A DNA stretch of 64,000 bases from an uncultured Succiniclasticum sp. (lineage in GTDB: Bacteria > Bacillota > Negativicutes > Acidaminococcales > Acidaminococcaceae). Every line of letters starts with the position of its first letter. Position 1 is the first letter of the stretch. Under the pieces are notes generated by a model. The model did not search any database, was not told where the DNA came from, and was given only the letters and a program-made list of their open reading frames with translations. The stretch covers positions 1 to 64,000 of the forward strand of contig CADCHY010000012.1 of the NCBI GenBank assembly GCA_902801365.1. Reading direction: 5' to 3'. Positions 54,049 to 62,617 of this stretch are shown here, in pieces. Made by a program: the position numbers and the translations under genes.

Positions 54049-55110
54049 TTAAGGATTTAAAATCTCAGTATCCTGCATCTCATATTTATCATTGCAAATA
54101 GTAACTCCTGTAAAAGGAATTCCTTTGGTTCTGCAGATATTGATTATCTTATCCTGATCATCTTGATCCATTTTATTCCCCAGAAAGACTTTTGATATTG
54201 GCAAGAATTTACAATTATAATCACCTATATTTGCGTATTTTGAATCATAAGAAATATATCGCCATTCATTTTGATATTTCCAGTCTATACTTTTCATTAG
54301 CAAACCATATTTAAATACTTTCCAAAAAGATTGATCAGTTAGCATTTTTAGCGTATTAAATTCAATGCACTGTTCTAACAAACTAACTCTTTCGTCACTG
54401 TAGATTACAGGAAACAATGTACTAAAGAGAGGACTATCAGGTATAGCTGTTAGATCATATTCTATGCAAAAGCCTTTATGCCCATTAGCATAATGCGACC
54501 ACATCAACATAGAATAGGGATTTGTCGTAAAGCAAGATATTCGAAACTTCTCGCATAAGAATTTCTGTGCGTGATCATAATTTTCAAGTATCATCAAATT
54601 AATAGCTTTTTGAACTTTATCATTTTCATGTTTATATCTTACCACTATGCAACACTCGCAAAGTAAAACTGATGCCAAAATATTGTTGTGAAGCACCTGA
54701 TCTTTAATGTTTTGTAAGTTAAATATATTCTCAATTTTTCTTCCATCTTGTAATTCTTTTGTTATAAAAAAAGAAAATTCGTTTAATTTTTGTTTATAAC
54801 CCACACCGGATGTTAATTGACACCCACATAGTCCTGCGTAAAAATCAATCATGCGAATCATAAACTCACTTTTATCAATTGTAATTAAAGAATCATATGG
54901 ATCATCAAAATATATAGGGCTCTGCAAGTAAACAGTATTGTTTTCTAATGCTTGAACTGAATAATTACAACAATTACTTTCTAAATTCGGAAAATATTTA
55001 TATAATTTTTGCGGAAAATTTTCAGAAATAATTCCTGAGAAATCGTCAGCATTCATATTCATGACAAAAGACTTGGGATATAGTTGATTATTAATAAAAT
55101 AGCTTGACAT
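54049..55110 (-). CDS. DUF2971 protein
   Basis: A 353-residue soluble protein with the DUF2971 pattern: LYKYFPNLES early, then LQSPIYFDDPYD, ISCFTTNPYSMLMWSHYANGHKGFCIEYDL and a QNEWRYI segment in the last third. DUF2971 proteins are common in defence islands and are candidate effectors, but their chemistry is not settled. It is AT-rich and lies 84 bases after the E2-like gene on the same strand, so it may belong to the CBASS transcript. GGAG precedes the ATG at some distance. Confidence 0.75.
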   Translation of the reverse strand: MSSYFINNQLYPKSFVMNMNADDFSGIISENFPQKLYKYFPNLESNCCNYSVQALENNTVYLQSPIYFDDPYDSLITIDKSEFMIRMIDFYAGLCGCQLTSGVGYKQKLNEFSFFITKELQDGRKIENIFNLQNIKDQVLHNNILASVLLCECCIVVRYKHENDKVQKAINLMILENYDHAQKFLCEKFRISCFTTNPYSMLMWSHYANGHKGFCIEYDLTAIPDSPLFSTLFPVIYSDERVSLLEQCIEFNTLKMLTDQSFWKVFKYGLLMKSIDWKYQNEWRYISYDSKYANIGDYNCKFLPISKVFLGNKMDQDDQDKIINICRTKGIPFTGVTICNDKYEMQDTEILNP

Positions 55111-55193
55111 TTTAGCTTTGTCTCCATTGATACCAACACAACCTATACATATTCATTTCTTCGTGGGCCTTCTTGTTCGACTTACGCAGCCCT

Positions 55194-55640
55194 TCACTTA
55201 ACGCCAACATTTCTTAGGCTTATAGCTTCAGGATATACCCACTCTCCAGTGATTTGCCAATATTCATACGAACTCAACCACGTAATAATCCACGGAACAA
55301 AAGTTTTTGAAAGATACATGCTGTCCTGCCACTCATTTCTGTCTGGAAAGAATACGCATAATTGTGCGTGTCCCTTTTTTGTAAAGCCGTAAATATGATG
55401 AGGATTCTTTCCATCTACCTGCGCTAATTCTTTTGGCTCCAATAGCCACACCTTAGGCCAAGCCCCTGTCTTAAACCAAATTTTAACTTTGTAAACTATA
55501 CTTGTTTCATTTGGTTGCAAACGCATTATACAATTTAATTCGTTTCTTTTGACAAAGATGTCATCTATTAACATGGGATACATAATCCTCAACGACATCA
55601 TTTGTTCACCTAACGTTACAGGTTTCATGAGTTGCTTCAT
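55194..55640 (-). CDS. E2-like protein of a type II short CBASS
   Basis: A 148-residue protein of the bacterial E2-conjugase-like family found in short type II CBASS operons, where it attaches to or regulates the CD-NTase without an E1. The conserved C-terminal pattern is present: QLCVFF (candidate catalytic Cys95), RNEWQDSM, FVPWIITWLSSYEYW and TGEWVYPEA. It begins three bases after the CD-NTase stop, which fits translational coupling. The assignment rests on motif and gene order. Confidence 0.75.
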   Translation of the reverse strand: MKQLMKPVTLGEQMMSLRIMYPMLIDDIFVKRNELNCIMRLQPNETSIVYKVKIWFKTGAWPKVWLLEPKELAQVDGKNPHHIYGFTKKGHAQLCVFFPDRNEWQDSMYLSKTFVPWIITWLSSYEYWQITGEWVYPEAISLRNVGVK

Positions 55641-55642
55641 AT

Positions 55643-56803
55643 TTATACCTTACCGAAATGATGAATCGGTGGAACCGCCACCATACCAAACGCTGAAATA
55701 TTGCCGGTTTTGGTATCGACCTTGAGTTCTTTTTTCCTAACTGCCTCTGCCTCCATTAAGCCCATTTGTGTGAATAAAGCATTACCTGTATTAGAGCCGA
55801 ACATTTTCTTAATATGTTTACCCATCATAACACGATCCATCATACTGAGTTTCTCAAAATTAAAATCTTCTTTTAATTGCCTGATCCACACAAAAAATGC
55901 ACGTTGTCTTTCGGGATGTTCACCCCATTTATCAGCAAAATCTTCGCCCGCATAACTTGGATTTGGTATACTGAAATTCCCGTTTTCTTTTTTAGTCGAA
56001 AACAAATATGTTTCCACGTTATTAACAAACCCCAACAATGTTTCAATAATACTGTCTTCTCCATTATAAAGTTGCGCAGCCAACGTTGTCACAATAATTG
56101 AAATCGGTTTGTTATCAGCATCATCCTCAAACATTACATCGCGGTGCCGCTTTAATAACTGAACAGCTTGTTGCAGCTTTGATTTTTGTTTTGTTTGTTT
56201 AATAGGTGCCTGAATTGCCATATCCTGAATTGCCACACGCCTTTGCGTTTTACTACCACTTTTATTGCATTGTTGCAAAAACCATTTTACATACCCTTTA
56301 GGATTACTGCCAATATAACTATATGTATTCTGTTCTTCATCTTTATCAGTAATTTTAATCTGTGTTCCCTCAACAAGATTTTTTGGTACTGCCGGAATTA
56401 CATCCATATGGAAGTTAGGCAACTCTTCGTATTCAACATGCCAGCAACGTCGTTTTTCTTCAATTTCTGTTTTTGTCCGTTTATAACCTTTTAGCCAAGG
56501 TTTAACAACTTTGTTTTTCAATTCCCTTGCGGTAAAATCCGTAGCATCATTTACTTCACAAACCAGATCTAAATCATAATCATCTTCATCACTGATGGGT
56601 TTAATAACCGTTGCCAGTGCAAATGATCCCTGCGGATAAATCTGTACCACACAGCCCGGCATTTCTTCTTCTGTTTTCTTATTAATCCAACTACCAAGCG
56701 CTTTATATTCCTTATCAGCATCATTAAACAGTTTATCGCTGATATTAATCCTTTTTGCAACATCCGCAAAAATTTTTTCTATGGTTTCTTTAGAATACGA
56801 CAT
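55643..56803 (-). CDS. CD-NTase (cGAS/DncV-like cyclic nucleotide synthase) of CBASS
   Basis: A 386-residue nucleotidyltransferase with the CD-NTase core: GS at 59-60 in YPQGSFALAT, the metal-binding DxD (Asp77 and Asp79) in YDLDLVCEV, and a third Asp134 in FHMDVIPA. An OAS1-like helical C-terminal domain follows. On phage infection such enzymes make a cyclic oligonucleotide that activates the effector. It is encoded between the membrane effector gene (16 bases upstream) and the E2-like gene (3 bases downstream). AAGGAG precedes the ATG. The exact product cannot be read from sequence. Confidence 0.88.
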   Translation of the reverse strand: MSYSKETIEKIFADVAKRINISDKLFNDADKEYKALGSWINKKTEEEMPGCVVQIYPQGSFALATVIKPISDEDDYDLDLVCEVNDATDFTARELKNKVVKPWLKGYKRTKTEIEEKRRCWHVEYEELPNFHMDVIPAVPKNLVEGTQIKITDKDEEQNTYSYIGSNPKGYVKWFLQQCNKSGSKTQRRVAIQDMAIQAPIKQTKQKSKLQQAVQLLKRHRDVMFEDDADNKPISIIVTTLAAQLYNGEDSIIETLLGFVNNVETYLFSTKKENGNFSIPNPSYAGEDFADKWGEHPERQRAFFVWIRQLKEDFNFEKLSMMDRVMMGKHIKKMFGSNTGNALFTQMGLMEAEAVRKKELKVDTKTGNISAFGMVAVPPIHHFGKV

Positions 56804-56818
56804 CTATAACACTTCTCC

Positions 56819-57652
56819 TTAAAAAATTTTTATGTATTTGTTTTCAATAAATTTTCGTCCATCATCATTTGACTGTTCATAAACATTTAAACTTTTTATA
56901 CCGTCCCTTCCCCCCGTAGAAAAAACCTCCATTGCAATGTGATAGGAATGCTTTGTGTTAATTGTTGCAAACAGGTTAATCGTATTAACATATTCAGGCA
57001 AACTACGTACTTCTCTGGTAATACGACTAATAAAGTCAGGGCTGTAATACCGACTCCTGTCATCATTTGAACGATCAACTATAATAGTTGTAAAATTAAT
57101 TACCGTTTCCGGTATTTGTTTTCTCCAATTCAATGGATAGGTATCCGCAAGAACCAAATTTACAGTAGGGGTAATCTTTTCGTCATTAAATATTTTAACT
57201 CTCACATTATCAGTTCCCATTTTTTTATCACAGACACCTTCTTCGCATTTAAATTCTTCAAATGCATTATTACAAACAAGTTTAAACTGCATTGGTATCG
57301 GAACTCTTGTCAATGACACTTTCTTATAATTGAGTATACGATTACAAAATAAATAACCATAATATGAATGCCAAACAATTTTATTAGTCAGCGTCTGTTT
57401 TAATACATGTTCCTCATTCCATGAACGAATAATCCATAAAGCCGTCAATATAAACAAAAAACCTAAAATTAACTTTATAATATTGCCATCAATATTTATT
57501 TTTATAGTAAGTCCAATAATAGGTAATGTAAAAACCGGCGTTAAAATTTGAACTATGTCAAAAAAATAATTATAAATACATAAACCCACAATCAAAAACA
57601 AACCACATACCTGTAAAATCGGTCTCGACCAATCTCTAATACGATCAAGCAA
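56819..57652 (-). CDS. Membrane effector of CBASS, possibly TM-SAVED (Cap14-like)
   Basis: A 277-residue protein with three hydrophobic helices in the first 80 residues (about 12-30, 33-50 and 58-77), then a soluble domain. The C-terminal part (NTINLFATINTKHSYHIAMEVF ... SLNVYEQ) has the spacing of a SAVED-type cyclic-oligonucleotide-binding domain, which would make this a membrane-disrupting effector. The match is weak and other two- or three-helix effectors are possible. The start is a TTG with GGAGGTG upstream. It leads the CBASS operon. Confidence 0.6.
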   Translation of the reverse strand: MLDRIRDWSRPILQVCGLFLIVGLCIYNYFFDIVQILTPVFTLPIIGLTIKINIDGNIIKLILGFLFILTALWIIRSWNEEHVLKQTLTNKIVWHSYYGYLFCNRILNYKKVSLTRVPIPMQFKLVCNNAFEEFKCEEGVCDKKMGTDNVRVKIFNDEKITPTVNLVLADTYPLNWRKQIPETVINFTTIIVDRSNDDRSRYYSPDFISRITREVRSLPEYVNTINLFATINTKHSYHIAMEVFSTGGRDGIKSLNVYEQSNDDGRKFIENKYIKIF

Positions 57653-57988
57653 AATAGCTAAACACCTCCATCCAAGCCTTACTCTTATCAGTACCCCGTC
57701 ACATCAAATTAATATCAAAACATTTTTTCGTTTTATCGAATTTTTATCCTGATTATTTTATATTATATATATTTTACAACATTAAATAAATTATACAAAA
57801 CTTTTGTTCTGTTACCATGGTTATATAGAAGATTGGACAAAAAGTCAAACTTTAGAAGATGACAAGTTTTCGGTTTTATAAACTATTCACACAATAAAAA
57901 ACTGATGCGCTATATAATACGCATCAGAGTTGGAAGGCCTATTTCATTATCATTATTTCATCATGACTATCATTAGCTACAATCTAGT
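57653..57988. other. gene-free AT-rich region before the CBASS operon
   Basis: The 336 bases between the CBASS effector and vsr hold no gene. They contain AT-rich promoter-like sequence for the minus-strand CBASS operon and the vsr terminator at 57902-57927. Confidence 0.5.
57902..57927 (-). terminator. terminator of the EcoRII-like R-M-Vsr operon
   Basis: CTGATGCG pairs perfectly with CGCATCAG; on the minus strand the stem is followed by TTTTTTATT. It lies 62 bases after the vsr stop. Confidence 0.85.
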
Positions 57989-58438
57989 CTATATTTCCAA
58001 ATATAATTTTGAAGAGGAAAAAAAGTTAAAAACCTGTAGCAAAATATTATCTGAAATCACCTCAGATTTTCTCATTCTGCGTATTGTGCATTCCCAAACT
58101 ACCAGGCATTTTATATTCTTCTCTGCCAGCTGTTTTAACACTTCTTCATCACGTTTAACATTTTTTTCAAACTTATCATTCCAGAAATCTGTTCTGCTTT
58201 TGGGCATATAAGCATATTTACAGTTTTTGTGCCTGTGCCAGAAACAGCCATGAACAAAAATCGCCGTATGATATTTTGCAAGGTATAAATCCGGATGGCC
58301 AGGAATGTTACTGACATTTTTTCTGTAACGGAATCCCCTTGAAAACAGTAATTTCCTGAAAAAAACTTCTGGTTTTGTATCTTTACTCCGTATAGCAGAC
58401 ATATTCCTGCTTCTGGCTTCTTTCGTCTTAATGTCCAT
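57989..58438 (-). CDS. vsr: Very short patch repair endonuclease
   Basis: A 149-residue Vsr nuclease that nicks at T:G mismatches left by deamination of 5-methylcytosine. The family motifs are visible: RSRNMSAIRSKDTKPE near the start, GHPDLYLAKY and FVHGCFWHRHKNC, and VVWECTIRR near the end. The start overlaps the stop of the restriction gene by one base. Its presence with a 5mC methyltransferase means the host repairs damage caused by that modification. Confidence 0.92.
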   Translation of the reverse strand: MDIKTKEARSRNMSAIRSKDTKPEVFFRKLLFSRGFRYRKNVSNIPGHPDLYLAKYHTAIFVHGCFWHRHKNCKYAYMPKSRTDFWNDKFEKNVKRDEEVLKQLAEKNIKCLVVWECTIRRMRKSEVISDNILLQVFNFFSSSKLYLEI

Positions 58439-59625
58439 TATGCAGTTTCTTTTTCCTTAATGTACTCAATAAATTTTCCAATGCTCCAGATATGATCCTG
58501 CCACTCTGCAGGATATGTTCTGATATATGGTTTCGGTACAACAAGGCAAACTTTTTCAGCAGCCATTTCTTCCATCTGTTTTACAGATATTCCCTGTTGC
58601 AGTGTGCAGAGGAATTTCGTTTCATCCCTTAAACGATCTGCTTCATTAAGAATCTGCCTCCACCTGTCTTTACAGGTAGTTTTGGCAGCAAGTGAAGTCA
58701 ATTTTGACGTTGTAAAAGAGGGATTGTGATAAGCAGCACCTGATGGGAAAATGAAATCCGGTGTTTTGTTTCCTTCTGTAACGACCTGGGATTCAAAGGC
58801 GATTTCATTTCCACTGAAAAGTGCGGCCAGGTGATTTTCCAGACTTTTTCCGGCTCTGCTCTTTCTCCGGTTTATCAATGATTTAGCCAGCTCAATAAAT
58901 TCGTCAATACTATTAAAACCCCGTTCTATAGTTGGCCATTCGAGTGCATGTTCTACTGCTTTAAACACACGGTATTCTTCATTGGTCCAGTCTATAAGTT
59001 TTCTGTCCGGATTGATCCTGATGTAGTCGTCATGATTGTAGATTTCTCCCTGAATCAGTCTTGCAATTTTTGCCATAACTTTTGTCTCAGGGAACTTTGT
59101 GTCAGGCCCGAGACTGTTGATAAATCGATTTATGGCTTCTTCTTCTCTGGTTTCTAACTTCACGGAACCAGTATCAATCAGTGAATTGGTCTGAGTTGGA
59201 CTCATACCAAAAGAATCCAAAAACTGGTCAATCAAGTCTGCATTATCCAGAATAAATGCGCTATATGTTTCTTCCGTATACTTTACAAGTACAAATAGAG
59301 AACCTGTATACTCCGGTCTGAGAAATTCAAAATCCCTGCCAAAATTAGTAATCCGATATTCGTTACGTGTCCCCTGTCCATAATAAATGAAACGTGTTTC
59401 AGTGGTTTTACCATCCTGCCACTCTATATTGACCCACCTGTCATGGTTCTGCCCCTTTTCAAAAAGCTGATCAAAAATAATCGGAACAGCAGGTTTTGCT
59501 ATATAAATACCTGCCTGATGTCCACCGGTTTTACCAGTATCATTGGCAGAAAGGAACTTGCAAAACGACTTCTTTCCACCCATTACGGAAAGGATTGCCT
59601 GTGTTGCCAGATTCTGTGTAACCAT
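58438..59625 (-). CDS. EcoRII-like type II restriction endonuclease
   Basis: A 395-residue protein resembling EcoRII: an N-terminal DNA-binding domain and a C-terminal PD-(D/E)XK nuclease with TPDFIFPSGAAYHNP and SLAAKTTCKDRWRQIL as the catalytic region. EcoRII enzymes recognise CCWGG and need two sites. It lies 14 bases after the methyltransferase stop. GGAG lies just before the ATG. The Dcm-like methyltransferase and Vsr fit a CCWGG-type system, but the recognition site is inferred. Confidence 0.82.
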   Translation of the reverse strand: MVTQNLATQAILSVMGGKKSFCKFLSANDTGKTGGHQAGIYIAKPAVPIIFDQLFEKGQNHDRWVNIEWQDGKTTETRFIYYGQGTRNEYRITNFGRDFEFLRPEYTGSLFVLVKYTEETYSAFILDNADLIDQFLDSFGMSPTQTNSLIDTGSVKLETREEEAINRFINSLGPDTKFPETKVMAKIARLIQGEIYNHDDYIRINPDRKLIDWTNEEYRVFKAVEHALEWPTIERGFNSIDEFIELAKSLINRRKSRAGKSLENHLAALFSGNEIAFESQVVTEGNKTPDFIFPSGAAYHNPSFTTSKLTSLAAKTTCKDRWRQILNEADRLRDETKFLCTLQQGISVKQMEEMAAEKVCLVVPKPYIRTYPAEWQDHIWSIGKFIEYIKEKETA

Positions 59626-59639
59626 AATCTCCGCCTTTC

Positions 59640-60782
59640 TTACAAAGCTATTTTATAATTATCAACGGCCTCAAGTTCATGCAGCTTTTTTACGATTAGC
59701 TGAGCAACATTTGTCATAAGAGGTACCACGACAGAATTACCAAACTGCATATAGGCCTGGGTATCAGAAACAGGTATTTTAAACGTATCAGGGAAGCCTT
59801 GAAGACGCGCACATTCTCTTGGCGTAAGCTTACGCGGATTTTTACCTTCCTGGGCAATCAGTATTTCCGAACCGTCTTTATAATATCTGGCACTCAGTGT
59901 CCTTGCAGCTCCGTCACGCGGGGCAATACCATAACCAAATCCGTTGCCTTTTGCTTTATGCTTTGCAGCATAATCTTGAAGATACTGCCACAACTTGTCT
60001 GACAACGTATATTTGTCAGAAACATAATCCTGAAGAATCCCAGCCATAACCGGTCTGGGATCAGCAGGTGTAATATCAAAACTGAAATCAACATCAGTTC
60101 CAAAACGTTTTCTGTCAAAGCCTACAATAATAATTCTTTCTCTATGCTGCGGTACATAATTCTGCCCGTCAATCACCTGATAAAAAATTTTATAATCAAG
60201 TTCATCCAGCGATTCACAGATCACTTTAAATGTACGACCCTTATCATGGCTGCAGAGATTCTTTACATTCTCCAGCATAAAAGCCTTCGGCCTTTTCGCT
60301 TTTATAATCCGGCAAACATCAAAAAACAGAGTTCCCTGAGTCTTATCCTCAAACCCCGTAGCACGACCCAGGCTGTTTTTCTTGGAAACGCCGGCAATAG
60401 AAAAAGGCTGGCAGGGAAAACCAGCCACCAGAATATCATGATCCGGGATGTTTTCAGCCTCAACTTTTGTTATATCACCATCTGGCACTTCTCCAAAATT
60501 AGAAAAATATGTCCGCTGACAGTATTTATTCCATTCATTGGAATAAACACACTGCCCGCCTGCCGTTTCAAACGCAATGCGCATGCCACCGATACCGGCG
60601 AACAGATCAATAAAAGTAAAATCACCACTTTTCAGACTGCGTTTCTGCTTCTGCTGTTCAAACAGATCCATCAGAGCAAACGAAATACATTCCTGAACTG
60701 TCTGACCGGAATACTTTGCATATTCTGCCAGTTCTTCGTAAACAACATCATCTAAACGTACATGAATTTGTTTATTACCCAT
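59640..60782 (-). CDS. DNA (cytosine-5) methyltransferase with N-terminal RHH-like domain
   Basis: A 380-residue C5-methyltransferase with motif I FAGIGGM at 61-67, the catalytic PCQPFS (Cys124), ENVKNL, and the C-terminal QFGNSVVVP. The first 45 residues ([20 protein letters not shown]...) look like a ribbon-helix-helix DNA-binding module, which could let the enzyme repress its own promoter as several R-M methyltransferases do. GGAGG precedes the ATG. It is the first gene of the M-R-vsr operon. Confidence 0.9.
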   Translation of the reverse strand: MGNKQIHVRLDDVVYEELAEYAKYSGQTVQECISFALMDLFEQQKQKRSLKSGDFTFIDLFAGIGGMRIAFETAGGQCVYSNEWNKYCQRTYFSNFGEVPDGDITKVEAENIPDHDILVAGFPCQPFSIAGVSKKNSLGRATGFEDKTQGTLFFDVCRIIKAKRPKAFMLENVKNLCSHDKGRTFKVICESLDELDYKIFYQVIDGQNYVPQHRERIIIVGFDRKRFGTDVDFSFDITPADPRPVMAGILQDYVSDKYTLSDKLWQYLQDYAAKHKAKGNGFGYGIAPRDGAARTLSARYYKDGSEILIAQEGKNPRKLTPRECARLQGFPDTFKIPVSDTQAYMQFGNSVVVPLMTNVAQLIVKKLHELEAVDNYKIAL

Positions 60783-60890
60783 ATAAACCTCCGGGAATTT
60801 TTTTATACCAGTTTCATCCCTATTTTACCACTTCGGCACAAAAAAAACAATGCGCGGGAAATTAATGGTGTATGTTTTTTCCCAGAGTTT

Positions 60891-62615
60891 TTAATGCTGT
60901 ATATGTTTAAAACCGTTCAGAATCATTTGCTGTCTTTCTGATTCAGTTTTTAAATCATACAGAATATAAAGTTTTGTAATAGCTCTTGAAATGGCTACAT
61001 AATTTAATAGCCTGATATCATCATCAGAAAAGTTATCAACATCGGACAAAATAACTACTTTTGCTTCAAGACCTTTATAAGAAGAAATGGTTGAAAAGCG
61101 TACCTCATTTTTACTGGCTCTCCATAAAGAACCGCTGGTTTTCAATGTACCATTGTCCTTGGAAAGACCATGGGTTAAACAATTTTGACTATTATTAATA
61201 GAATATCGTGATAATATAATAAAATCACTGCCGTTAAGACCACTGTTTCTTATATCACGAATAAGATCATTCAATTTTGCGTTCTCATCGACTTTATCAT
61301 CATAACTAATATATTCAACTTTAGGCCCTACAACTGTAGATTTACCTTGGTCCTGAATATTTGTCGAAAGAATATTTGCATTAACAATTTCTCTGGTATT
61401 GCGGCAATTTATACGCAGCTTCCAAGACATGGCATGTGACTCATTACGCAAAATCTCAAGAACCGAGGACAATAAGTTATCACTATTAAAAATGTTCTGG
61501 TTAGAATCATAGAAAATAGCCCAACACCCATTAATAAGTCCGCCTTTGACGAAACGCTCAATACATTTCATATAATTATTTTTCATTATATCCTGACCTT
61601 CATCTATGACAAGGAAGTCATATGATGGTACAGAACTTAATTGCAAACACTTTGTTGGAAGCTCTGAATTGTAAAAATTGTCCCCGTAATTGTCTGAACC
61701 TTCAATATTACAAAGGTGCATCATAAGTGCATGAAGTGTGACAACATTAATTTTCAGTTGTTCCTTTTGCACGATCGATGCAACATATTGCGCAATATTA
61801 CGATTATAACAAAGATAAAGAACGCTTTTCCCTTCCCAGTATGCACGCCTTGCCTGTTCCATGGCAATCAACGTTTTACCTGTTCCTGCGCCACCTGCGA
61901 CAAGCACTCTGGGATTATCTGCAAAAGATTCCAATAATTCATATTGCTCACCAGTTAATGCGCATAATTCTTTCACAGTACGTTCAACTGATTCCTTTAA
62001 AGACGGGACAAAATGAAAATCGCCTCTCAGGAGGTTCGCCATAGCTTCAACTTCTTCATCCGAAAGACAACCACCCTGAAAACCATGCTTTTCCAAACAA
62101 TTGCGATGCCAGTAGTCAAAAGAACTGGAAATAATTTTATCTAAAGAACAGCCAGTATTTGCATCAAAAAGAATATCAGAAATAATATCAATGCCCTCAA
62201 AACCAAATGAACAATCAGGCATAATAACCGCACAAGCATACTGACATCGAACCAACGGGCTGTATTCACCTAGCCGTTTTATCATGAATTTACGCAGTGA
62301 ATGCATATTACCCTGGACTTGCTGAAAAGGGCCTTCCGTCTTTGATGATTCTTTCCCATATCGATTTGTAAAAGTCCAGATACCGTTATGCCGTGAAACC
62401 CTTCCACCCTTAACCTCAAGACAAAGGACCCCCTCCCGGCAAATGATAACAAAATCAATCTCACCAAAAATCTTGTTACTATGTTCTGACACGCCAAGCG
62501 AATGGAGTACAACACATTTATAATTTGTATGTGCGTTTTTAAAATCATTAAACAGTTTTTTTTCAGCGTCACTTTTTATTTCTGGCGCCAAAATATCCGG
62601 AATCAGCTGTACCAT
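60891..62615 (-). CDS. NERD-domain helicase
   Basis: A 574-residue protein with an N-terminal NERD nuclease-related domain (FGEIDFVIICREG then VLCLEVKGGRVSRH, containing the Asp and ExK pattern) and a UvrD-like helicase domain (Walker A GGAGTGKTLIAM near residue 240, DEGQDIM as motif II). NERD helicases are frequent in defence islands. AGGAG precedes the ATG. It starts two bases after the stop of the DrmB-like gene upstream, so the two are translationally coupled, and lies 108 bases before the methyltransferase gene. Confidence 0.82.
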   Translation of the reverse strand: MVQLIPDILAPEIKSDAEKKLFNDFKNAHTNYKCVVLHSLGVSEHSNKIFGEIDFVIICREGVLCLEVKGGRVSRHNGIWTFTNRYGKESSKTEGPFQQVQGNMHSLRKFMIKRLGEYSPLVRCQYACAVIMPDCSFGFEGIDIISDILFDANTGCSLDKIISSSFDYWHRNCLEKHGFQGGCLSDEEVEAMANLLRGDFHFVPSLKESVERTVKELCALTGEQYELLESFADNPRVLVAGGAGTGKTLIAMEQARRAYWEGKSVLYLCYNRNIAQYVASIVQKEQLKINVVTLHALMMHLCNIEGSDNYGDNFYNSELPTKCLQLSSVPSYDFLVIDEGQDIMKNNYMKCIERFVKGGLINGCWAIFYDSNQNIFNSDNLLSSVLEILRNESHAMSWKLRINCRNTREIVNANILSTNIQDQGKSTVVGPKVEYISYDDKVDENAKLNDLIRDIRNSGLNGSDFIILSRYSINNSQNCLTHGLSKDNGTLKTSGSLWRASKNEVRFSTISSYKGLEAKVVILSDVDNFSDDDIRLLNYVAISRAITKLYILYDLKTESERQQMILNGFKHIQH

Positions 62616-62617
62616 GT

